DNA of 7,630 nt from Betaproteobacteria bacterium (GTDB taxonomy: Bacteria; Pseudomonadota; Gammaproteobacteria; Burkholderiales; Rhodocyclaceae), in the NCBI GenBank assembly GCA_016880375.1, contig JAEHDO010000070.1, forward strand, positions 1 through 7,630. The letters run 5' to 3'. Positions 1 to 5,350 of the stretch are shown here, one piece after another. Position 1 is the first letter of the stretch. Each line of letters opens with the position of its first letter. The position numbers and the translations under genes were made by a program. A model generated the notes under the pieces. That model was not told the origin of the DNA. It searched no databases and saw nothing but the letters and a program-made list of their open reading frames with translations.

Positions 1-2
1 CG

Positions 3-296
3 AATGTCGAACTCGGACATCACGGCGACCGCTGCAGCTTCGATGCCTTCATCGAGAAGTACCGGCTCGACGACGCGTCGCTGAACAAGCTCGCCCTCAT
101 CGTCCGCGCCGCCGACTGCGGCCAGCCGCAACTGGCCAAGGAGGCCGCCGGCCTGCTGGCGATCTCCAAGGGCCTGTCGCTGAACTTCGAGGACGACCAC
201 GAGATGCTCCGGCACGGCATGGTGATTTACGACGCGCTGTATGCCTGGTGCGCCGACACGCCGTTGGGGAAGATTGTCCGCGCCATCGCGGGCTGA
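3..296 (+). CDS. chrB: ChrB-type chromate resistance protein, C-terminal part (5' end outside window)
   Basis: The open frame enters from the left edge and ends at TGA 294-296, giving the last 97 residues. The visible part begins NVELGHHGDRCSFDAFIEKY. It continues with an AAGLLAIS segment (residues 48-55) and a DDHEMLRHGMVIYDALYAWC block (64-83). I recognise this pattern as the conserved C-terminal domain of ChrB/chromate-resistance proteins. ChrB family members accompany the chromate efflux pump ChrA; some act as chromate-responsive regulators through an N-terminal region not visible here. The His/Asp/Cys-rich stretches could bind metal or oxyanion, but that is inference. The stop lies six bases before the next ATG on the same strand, so the two genes are probably co-transcribed. 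The family assignment is from remembered motif pattern, not a search. Whether chrA lies upstream cannot be seen. Confidence 0.82.
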   Translation, partial: NVELGHHGDRCSFDAFIEKYRLDDASLNKLALIVRAADCGQPQLAKEAAGLLAISKGLSLNFEDDHEMLRHGMVIYDALYAWCADTPLGKIVRAIAG

Positions 297-302
297 GGTC
301 GG

Positions 303-944
303 ATGCGCAGCCTCCGCCATGCGGCTTCGGAAACATGGCGTCACGGCATCCTGCCGCGCGTGATGGCCTGCGCCTGCTTGCTTGCCGCATGGCCTGCCAT
401 GGCGCAGGCCCCCATCCCGCCCGCCTCGGTGGTGCGCTTCAACACGCTGTGCGCCACCTGCCACGAAGGCGAATGCAGCGGACGCCTGAGCTTCCGGCTC
501 GACTCCGGCGCCACCGACCACCATATCCGCCGCTATACCGGCGACATCACGCTGCAGGCCGCGCGCGAACTCAACGCGCTGCTCGAGCACATGAAGCTCC
601 ACTGCGGCTACTACGCCATCGACCTGCCCGCGCCGAAGGACGGCCGCTGGCAGGCGGAACTGCTGCAGCAGCTGCATGCGGCGGAGGAGAAGGCCTATTT
701 CGTGCCGCTCGGCACGCTGGCGGCGGGACGCCAGCGGTTCACCCTCACCTTCGAACGGGAGGCCGTCGTCTCCGTGCAGCTTGTCTCGGCGGGGTTTGAA
801 ATCACCGAACAATCCTCGGTTCGGACGCAAGGCGGCAGGGCGGCCGTGACTCTGGAAGCGGAAAAACCCGGGGACTACTACCTGCGCCTGCGCACCGAGC
901 AGCCGGTGCGCCTGCTGGCGCTGGAAAAGGAGCTGCTGCAATGA
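303..944 (+). CDS. Exported mono-heme c-type cytochrome-like protein with a C-terminal beta-rich region, function unknown
   Basis: This 213-residue protein has an N-terminal export signal: basic residues up to R19, a hydrophobic core around 21-34, and a probable cleavage after AMAQA at residue 36. A single heme-attachment motif, CATCH, sits at 50-54 just after the signal. This indicates covalent heme c and a periplasmic location. C58 and C101 are extra cysteines that could form a disulfide, and M97 is a candidate distal heme ligand (inference). Residues about 135-213 have the alternating pattern of a beta-sandwich (RQRFTLTF, AVVSVQLVSAGFEI, GDYYLRLRT) and no recognised catalytic motif. I do not recognise the family. 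ATG 303 is chosen because a TGAGG stretch lies just upstream at 294-298, although the spacing is short. ATG 363 (residue 21) would also leave a workable signal peptide. The gene follows chrB closely, suggesting one transcript, and its stop is one base from the stop of the opposing hyfI. Confidence 0.75.
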   Translation: MRSLRHAASETWRHGILPRVMACACLLAAWPAMAQAPIPPASVVRFNTLCATCHEGECSGRLSFRLDSGATDHHIRRYTGDITLQAARELNALLEHMKLHCGYYAIDLPAPKDGRWQAELLQQLHAAEEKAYFVPLGTLAAGRQRFTLTFEREAVVSVQLVSAGFEITEQSSVRTQGGRAAVTLEAEKPGDYYLRLRTEQPVRLLALEKELLQ

Positions 945-982
945 GTCAGCGGCGAACGGCAGCCAGGATGCCCTGCAGCAGC
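932..982. repeat. 9-bp inverted repeat spanning the convergent ends of the cytochrome gene and hyfI
   Basis: GCTGCTGCA (932-940) and TGCAGCAGC (974-982) are perfect complements separated by 33 bases that include both stop codons. A bidirectional stop signal between the converging genes would have to sit about here. However, there is no U-run, the loop is long, and both arms are common codon runs in GC-rich genes, so chance is a serious alternative. Confidence 0.25.
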
Positions 983-1452
983 GCGACGGGCGTCGGCGGG
1001 CAGCCGGGCACGCGCACATCCACCGGAATGACCTTCTCCACCGCGCCGCAGCTGGCGTAGCTCTCGCCGAAGACGCCGCCGCAGCTGCCGCAGTCGCCCA
1101 CCGCCACCACCAGCTTGGGATCCGGCGTGCAGTCCCAGGCGACCTTGAGGGCGTGCTCCATGTTCTTCGTCACCGGTCCGGTGACCAGCAGCATGTCGGC
1201 ATGGCGCGGGCTGGCGACGAACTTGATGCCGTAGCCCTCGAGGTTGGTGTAGGGATTGTTGAGGGCATGGATCTCCAGTTCGCAGCCGTTGCAGGAGCCG
1301 GCGTCGACCTGGCGGATGGTCAGCGCCCGGCCGAGGATGCGCAGGATCTCCTCGCCGAGGCGCGCCACCTCGCGTTGCTCGGCGGCAAGGGCCGCGGGCG
1401 GCGGCTCGCTGACGATGCCGGTGCGCAGGATGCGCTTGAGCATGGGAATCAC
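946..1452 (-). CDS. hyfI: Hydrogenase-4 HyfI-like / NuoB-like small subunit (EhrS-type), [4Fe-4S] protein
   Basis: This 168-residue soluble protein belongs to the NuoB/hydrogenase small-subunit family. It should carry the one [4Fe-4S] cluster nearest the large subunit, on the cytoplasmic side of the membrane complex. The hydrogenase-type pattern is intact: C54 and C57 in AGSCNGCELEI, C121 in GDCGSCGGVFG and C151 in VPGCPPTP. ADMLLVTGPVTKNM (86-99) is the usual second signature. C108, C124 and C135 are additional cysteines. The protein is much shorter than E. coli HyfI/HycG (about 250 residues) because it lacks their C-terminal extension; a length near 170 is closer to CooL/NuoB-like members. 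GTG 1452 is preferred as start: it overlaps the hyfG stop as GTGA and has a GGAG seven bases upstream. ATG 1443 is the alternative and would remove three residues. It is the last gene of the cluster. Because its partner HyfG lacks the Ni-Fe ligands, the cluster cannot feed a normal hydrogenase site. Confidence 0.9.
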   Translation of the reverse strand: MIPMLKRILRTGIVSEPPPAALAAEQREVARLGEEILRILGRALTIRQVDAGSCNGCELEIHALNNPYTNLEGYGIKFVASPRHADMLLVTGPVTKNMEHALKVAWDCTPDPKLVVAVGDCGSCGGVFGESYASCGAVEKVIPVDVRVPGCPPTPVALLQGILAAVRR

Positions 1453-3008
1453 AAGTCGGCTCCGCTGTAGGAAAGATTGAATGACTTGTTGATGAGCGGG
1501 AAGTCGGGAACGATGTCCTTCATCACGGCGTGCTCCAGCGCCGGCCAGGCCTGCCAGGAGGGGTCGTGCGGGTGCACGCGCGCGAGTTTGCCGTCGTCGT
1601 CGAAGGCCACGCCCACCAGCACCTCGCCGCGCCAGCCCTCGATGACGCCGAGGCCGCTGCCGCCGGGTACGGGCGGCACCTCGACGCGCAGCTCGCTGTC
1701 GGGCAGGCCGACGGCGAGCTCCCGCAGCAACCGCAGCGACTCGAAGATCTCCGCAAAACGCACCGCCGCCCGTGCAGCGACGTCGCCGCGTTCATCGGTG
1801 GCCGGGCGCACGCCCAGCATCGCCCAGGGCGCGGGCGGCGTATAGCCCTGGCGGTGCACGCGCGCATCGAGGATCAGGCCGGTGGCGCGCGCCGCCACCC
1901 CGCTGAGGGACAGCTCGCGTGCCAGATCGGCATCGATGGTGCCGGTGGTAAGGAAGCGGTCCTGCAGGCCGGCATGCTCGTCGTAGATCTTCTTGAGTTC
2001 CTTCACCTCGCGGCCGACGGCATCGCCTTGCTCGACGATGGCGGCAAGCGCCGGCGCCTCCAGGTCGAGCGCCGTGCCGCCGGGCACGATGCGGTCCATC
2101 ATGAAGCGGTGGCCGAAAATTTTGCCGTTCAGCCGCAGCCAGTCCTCCTTCAGGCGCATGAACTGGGAAAAGCCGAAGGCCAGGGCGGCATCGTTGCCGA
2201 GCGCGCCCAGGTCGCCGAGGTGGTTGGCGACGCGCTCGCGCTCCAGCATCAGCGCGCGCAACAGGAGGCCGCGCGGCGGCGGGCTGATGCCGCAGGCCGC
2301 TTCGACGGCGGAGGCATAGGCCCAGGCGTAGGCGCAGGTCGAGTCGCCCGAGATGCGGCCGACGAGCCGCGCACCGTCGGCAGGGTTCATGCCGATGAAC
2401 AGCTTCTCGACGCCCTTGTGCTGATAGCCGAGGCGCTGCTCGAGGCGCAGCAGGCGCTCGCCGATCACCGAGAAACGGAAGTGGCCCGGTTCGATGATGC
2501 CGGCGTGGATGGGGCCGACGGGGATCTCGTGGGCGCCCTCGCCGCCGACCTGGACGAAATCGTAGTCGGAAGGCCGGTTCGTGAAATCGCGGCCCCCGCC
2601 CGCATCGTGGCGCAGCGGGAACCAGTCCGCCGGCCAGGCGCCGTGGCGCAGCCAGGGGCGCTGGTCGCCGCCGTCGGTGGCAATGCCGACGAGGTCGCGC
2701 GTCGCCCGCTGCATGCGGTTGGCAGCGGGAAAGATGCCGGCGAGATCGGGATAGGCGGGATGCGCCGCCGGCAGGTCGAGGCCGAGCCAGGCATGGCCCA
2801 TGTCGAGACCGAAGGCGACGTGGAGGCGAAAACCTTCGCCGCCCTTGCGGCGATCTTCACCCCACAGCGCGGCCAGGCGTCCGCCATTGCGATGGACAGC
2901 GACGGCAAAGGCCTGCAGCGCCTCGCCGTCGTCTGCGCGGCCGCGCCAGGCCGGGCTGCCGATGCCGGCCTGCTTCTCGAATTCGATGGGTTCGCCGAAG
3001 AATCTCAT
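1449..3008 (-). CDS. hyfG: HyfG-like large subunit (NuoC/NuoD-like, EhrL-type) lacking all four Ni-Fe cysteine ligands
   Basis: This 519-residue protein fuses a NuoC-like N-terminal part to a NuoD/hydrogenase large-subunit part. The NuoC-like part includes HPAYPDLAGIFPAANRMQRA from residue 83 and DQRPWLRHGAWPADWFPLR from 115. The NuoD-like part includes EIPVGPIHAGIIEPGHFRF (161-179) and GYQHKGVEKLF (194-204). These match formate-hydrogenlyase large subunits in group 4. However, the first ligand motif, RICGICGFAH in active enzymes, reads RISGDSTCAY (218-227), putting Ser at both Cys positions (S220, S223) and Tyr for His. The second motif, DPCYSC, reads NLSYSG (511-516), putting Ser and Gly at its Cys positions. 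The only cysteines are C225 and C239. The protein ends eight residues after N511, where hydrogenase precursors are normally cleaved. It is therefore not expected to be a hydrogenase; it fits the Ehr class, whose reaction is unknown. ATG 3008 is chosen because the frame continues upstream only into palindromic spacer DNA; no strong ribosome binding site precedes it. Confidence 0.93.
   Translation of the reverse strand: MRFFGEPIEFEKQAGIGSPAWRGRADDGEALQAFAVAVHRNGGRLAALWGEDRRKGGEGFRLHVAFGLDMGHAWLGLDLPAAHPAYPDLAGIFPAANRMQRATRDLVGIATDGGDQRPWLRHGAWPADWFPLRHDAGGGRDFTNRPSDYDFVQVGGEGAHEIPVGPIHAGIIEPGHFRFSVIGERLLRLEQRLGYQHKGVEKLFIGMNPADGARLVGRISGDSTCAYAWAYASAVEAACGISPPPRGLLLRALMLERERVANHLGDLGALGNDAALAFGFSQFMRLKEDWLRLNGKIFGHRFMMDRIVPGGTALDLEAPALAAIVEQGDAVGREVKELKKIYDEHAGLQDRFLTTGTIDADLARELSLSGVAARATGLILDARVHRQGYTPPAPWAMLGVRPATDERGDVAARAAVRFAEIFESLRLLRELAVGLPDSELRVEVPPVPGGSGLGVIEGWRGEVLVGVAFDDDGKLARVHPHDPSWQAWPALEHAVMKDIVPDFPLINKSFNLSYSGADL
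1460..1463 (-). promoter_or_regulatory. Ribosome binding site (GGAG) supporting the GTG start of hyfI
   Basis: GGAG on the minus strand lies within the second-motif region of hyfG, seven bases before GTG 1452. The downstream ATG 1443 would sit 16 bases away, too far for normal use. The site, together with the GTGA stop/start overlap, favours the GTG and translational coupling of hyfI to hyfG. Confidence 0.6.
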
Positions 3009-3014
3009 ATATGA

Positions 3015-3058
3015 AGCCCCGGGAGCAGTCCGGGCGCCGGGCCGCGCCCTGAGGGGCT
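3015..3058. repeat. Nested inverted repeat just upstream of the hyfG start
   Basis: AGCCCC (3015-3020) pairs with GGGGCT (3053-3058), enclosing GGGCGC (3032-3037) paired with GCGCCC (3044-3049). On the hyfG transcript this fold would end about six bases before the ATG, covering the region where a ribosome binding site would be expected. It could limit hyfG initiation or mark the edge of the repeat element. Confidence 0.5.
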
Positions 3059-3111
3059 GGCGAAGCCGCCCTGAAGAAGTACTCCTGGGGTGCCCCAAGC
3101 CCGGACGGAAC

Positions 3112-3126
3112 GTTCGCGGAGCGAAC
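3112..3126. repeat. Perfect 6-bp inverted repeat with 3-base loop
   Basis: GTTCGC (3112-3117), loop GGA, GCGAAC (3121-3126). It lies mid-spacer with no T-run on either side, so it does not look like an intrinsic terminator. Confidence 0.45.
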
Positions 3127-3187
3127 AATCGCATTCAAGCCACCACGAAGCACCCCGTAACCATCGAGCGCAGCGAGCTTGCGGTCT

Positions 3188-3205
3188 TCCCCCCGCGAGG
3201 GGGGA
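3188..3205. repeat. C6/G6 hairpin downstream of the hyfF stop
   Basis: TCCCCCC (3188-3194), four-base loop GCGA, GGGGGGA (3199-3205) form a seven-pair, very stable stem. It lies about 24 bases past the hyfF stop on the transcript. No U-run follows in the direction of transcription, so a stem that stabilises or processes the upstream message is more plausible than a true terminator. Confidence 0.5.
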
Positions 3206-3228
3206 TCGAGGGGGGCGGGCCATTCTGT

Positions 3229-4680
3229 TCATCCGAGCATGCGCGCGGCTTCATGAAACCAGCGCGTCAGGTAGGGCGGAATGTAGAGGCCGATCATCAG
3301 CACGATGGCCAGGTGCACGAACACCGGGGTGATCGCCGGCGCATGCGGCAGCGGCTTGGCCTGGGTCTCGCCGAAGACCATCGGCTGCACCTTGCCGAAG
3401 ATCGAGGCGAAGGCGACGCCGAGGGCCAGCAGCAGGATCGGCGTGGCCCAGGGATGGTGCTTCATGGCATGGGTGAGGATCATGAACTCGCTGGCGAAAA
3501 CGCCGAAGGGCGGCATGCCGAGGATGGCCAGCGTGCCGAGCATCAGGCCCCAGCCGATGACCGGGTTGATCTTGATGAGGCCGCGGATGTCCTCCATCAG
3601 CTGGGTGCCGCATTTCTGCGAGGCATGGCCGACGGTGAAGAAGATCGCCGACTTGGTCAGCGAATGCATGGTCATGTGCAGCAGGCCGGCGAAGTTCGCC
3701 ACCGCCCCGCCCATGCCGAAGGCGAAGGTGATGAGGCCCATGTGCTCGATCGACGAATAGGCGAACATGCGCTTGATGTCCTTCTGCCGCGACAGGAAGA
3801 AGGCCGCCACCACCAGCGTCAGCAGGCCGAAGCCCATCATCAGGTTGCCGGCGAAGCCGCCGGGAATGGCGCCGTCGGCCAGCACCTTGACGCGCAGGAT
3901 GGCATACAGGGCAACGTTGAGCAGCAGGCCGGAGAGCACCGCCGAGACCGGCGTCGGGCCCTCGGCATGGGCGTCGGGCAGCCAGTTGTGCAGCGGCGCG
4001 AGCCCCACCTTGGTGCCGTAACCGACCAGCAGGAAGATGAAGGACAGGGCCATGATGGCCGGCTCGAGCTGGCCCTTGACGTCCACCAGGTGCGTCCACA
4101 GCAGCGCGTTGCCGGTCTCGCCCAGCACGCGCTCGGCGGCGAAGTAGAGCAGGATGGTGCCGAACAGCGCCTGGGCGATGCCGACGCCGCAGAGGATGAA
4201 GTATTTCCACGCCGCCTCGAGGCTGGCCGGCGTGCGGTAGAGCGAGACCAGCAGCACCGTGGTCAGCGTCGCCGCCTCCATCGCCACCCAGAGGATGCCG
4301 AGGTTGTTGGTGGTGAGCGCCGCCAGCATGGTGAACATGAAGAGCTGGAACATGCTCTTGTAGAGGCGCAGGCGCGGCCTGGTGAGCCTGCCGTGCTCCT
4401 GTTCGTTGCGCATGTAGGGGCCGGAGAAGATGCTGGTGGTCAGGCCGACGAAGGCGGTCAGCGCGACGAAGAAGACGTTGAGCGAGTCGATGAAGAACAT
4501 TTCGCCGAAAGCAAAGCGCGGACCGGCGGCGACGATCTCGGCGGTCAGCAGCGCCGAGGCGAGGAAGGTGCCGAGGCTGGCGATGATGTTGAGGTTGGGC
4601 GCCCAGGCGCGCTCGCCCACCACCGTCAGCAGCGCGCCGCTGACGAGGGGAATGGCGAGCATCAGGATGAAGAGGTCCAT
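3229..4680 (-). CDS. hyfF: HyfF-like ion-translocating membrane subunit (NuoL/M/N family, EhrD-type)
   Basis: This 483-residue, strongly hydrophobic protein belongs to the Mrp-antiporter/NuoL-M-N family and should move protons or sodium ions across the inner membrane. Key elements are visible. An acidic residue E135 lies in a membrane segment (WVAMEAATL). The hallmark half-broken helix carries K224 and H230 (GTKVGLAPLHNWLPDAHAE), followed by the GPTPVSAVLSG block. SRQKDIKRMFAYSSIEHMG (297-315) follows, then H336 in a later helix, K343 in LTKSAIFF and E398 near the last helices. Length is slightly below E. coli HyfF (about 526), with no obvious internal loss. ATG 4680 begins four bases after the hyfE stop. 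An AAGGAG (minus strand, 4696-4691) inside the end of hyfE serves as ribosome binding site. The conserved channel residues argue that the complex still pumps ions even though HyfG lacks a hydrogenase site. NuoN or MrpD-like labels are possible, but the context fixes it as HyfF/EhrD. Confidence 0.92.
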   Translation of the reverse strand: MDLFILMLAIPLVSGALLTVVGERAWAPNLNIIASLGTFLASALLTAEIVAAGPRFAFGEMFFIDSLNVFFVALTAFVGLTTSIFSGPYMRNEQEHGRLTRPRLRLYKSMFQLFMFTMLAALTTNNLGILWVAMEAATLTTVLLVSLYRTPASLEAAWKYFILCGVGIAQALFGTILLYFAAERVLGETGNALLWTHLVDVKGQLEPAIMALSFIFLLVGYGTKVGLAPLHNWLPDAHAEGPTPVSAVLSGLLLNVALYAILRVKVLADGAIPGGFAGNLMMGFGLLTLVVAAFFLSRQKDIKRMFAYSSIEHMGLITFAFGMGGAVANFAGLLHMTMHSLTKSAIFFTVGHASQKCGTQLMEDIRGLIKINPVIGWGLMLGTLAILGMPPFGVFASEFMILTHAMKHHPWATPILLLALGVAFASIFGKVQPMVFGETQAKPLPHAPAITPVFVHLAIVLMIGLYIPPYLTRWFHEAARMLG

Positions 4681-4684
4681 GCCC

Positions 4685-5350
4685 TCAGTGCTCCTTCAGC
4701 TTTTCCAGGTTGCGGATGTCGAGGCTGTCGAACTGCTCGCGGATCTGGAAGAAGAACACGCCGAGGATGATGACGCCGACCAGCACGTCGAGGGCGATGC
4801 CCAGCTCCACCACCATCGGCATGCCGTAGGTGGCGCTGGTGGCGGCGAGGAACAGGCCGTTCTCCATGGCGAGGAAGCCCACCACCTGGGGTATCGCCTT
4901 GGTGCGGATGATCATCATCAGGAAGGCGAGCATGACGGTGGCCAGGGCGATGCCGAGCGTGCCGCGGCTGATGGTGCTGGAGAGCTGGGAGATCGGCAGG
5001 GCGACGTTGAAGGCGATCATCACCAGGACGATGCCGGCGATCATGGTGGCCGGGATGTTGATCAGGCCCTCGACGTCGGCCCTGACCTGAAGCTGGCGCA
5101 CCAGGCGATGCAGGATCCACGGCAGCAGCATGGCCTTCAGCAGCAGCGTCAGGGCGGCCGAGCCGTAGAGGTGCGCCTGGCCGGTGGTGAAGGCCACCAC
5201 CAGCGTGGACAGGCACAGCGTCAGCCCCTGCAGGGCGAAGAGGTTGATCAGCGGCAGCACCCGCCGCTGCGCCAGCATGGCGAAGGCCAGCAGCAGGATC
5301 ACCGAGGCGAACAGGTTGATGAGCTGGGTGGACAGGGACACGGCACTCAT
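4685..5350 (-). CDS. hyfE: HyfE-like small membrane subunit (NuoK-related, EhrC-type)
   Basis: This 221-residue integral membrane protein is about the length of E. coli HyfE (216). Hydrophobic segments run at roughly 10-27, 33-54, 62-80, 100-120, 131-148, 153-172 and 178-202. The C-terminal half (about 95-205) is the NuoK-like part, with buried acidic residues E163 (AMENGLF), E182 (VVELGIALD) and D188 that may take part in ion transfer. The end, EQFDSLDIRNLEKLKEH, is the usual soluble HyfE tail. In hydrogenase-4-type complexes this subunit sits between the NuoH-like protein and the antiporter-like subunits. ATG 5350 overlaps the hyfC stop as ATGA, and a GGAGAG (minus strand, 5362-5357) lies six bases upstream inside hyfC. 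A frame continuing upstream of this ATG to 6214 is out-of-frame reading of hyfC and not part of the protein. Confidence 0.9.
   Translation of the reverse strand: MSAVSLSTQLINLFASVILLLAFAMLAQRRVLPLINLFALQGLTLCLSTLVVAFTTGQAHLYGSAALTLLLKAMLLPWILHRLVRQLQVRADVEGLINIPATMIAGIVLVMIAFNVALPISQLSSTISRGTLGIALATVMLAFLMMIIRTKAIPQVVGFLAMENGLFLAATSATYGMPMVVELGIALDVLVGVIILGVFFFQIREQFDSLDIRNLEKLKEH

Larger units (their letters stand above)
3009..3228. repeat. Palindrome-rich intergenic spacer between hyfF and hyfG, probably a dispersed-repeat (REP-like) insertion
   Basis: These 220 bases carry no convincing gene and break an otherwise near-seamless cluster. They contain several GC-rich inverted repeats: a nested hairpin at 3015-3058, a small TGGGG/CCCCA hairpin at 3086-3097, GTTCGC/GCGAAC at 3112-3126, and a C6/G6 hairpin at 3188-3205 followed by a second G-run. 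Read on the minus strand, stretches such as AAGCTCGCTGCGCTCGA and AGGAGTACTTCTTCAGGGC resemble mosaic repeats I associate with Rhodocyclaceae-like genomes; that is recollection, and no second copy exists in this window. Frames open through the element, including an upstream extension of hyfG to 3134, reflect its high GC content. I see no clear sigma-70 or sigma-54 promoter and no U-run terminator. It could affect processing or relative expression of the membrane-arm and peripheral-arm genes. Confidence 0.65.

Noticed and set aside
248..799. Plus-strand open frame overlapping chrB and the cytochrome gene
   Set aside because: It is an alternate frame of the cytochrome gene, rich in Arg/Ala/His, with no signal or motif. 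The frame at 303-944 carries the signal peptide and CATCH motif.
1530..3014. Plus-strand open frame of 494 codons
   Set aside because: It lies opposite hyfG, which has recognisable NuoC/NuoD-like motifs throughout. The plus-strand product is biased and has no recognisable domain.
3009..3134. Upstream extension of hyfG to an ATG at 3134
   Set aside because: The added 42 residues (rich in Arg, Pro, Gly and Ser) are translated from palindromic spacer DNA and resemble no NuoC-type N-terminus. ATG 3008 gives a normal length.
3188..3205. Intrinsic terminator after hyfF
   Set aside because: The stem is strong, but no U-run follows in the hyfF direction, and hyfG and hyfI lie just downstream on the same strand without a visible promoter.
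2800..4770. Long plus-strand open frame (656 codons) rich in His, Gln, Glu and Arg
   Set aside because: It is antisense to hyfG, the spacer and hyfF. Its low-complexity HQEDR composition is typical of the reverse complement of GC-rich membrane-protein genes, and the minus strand carries clear family motifs.
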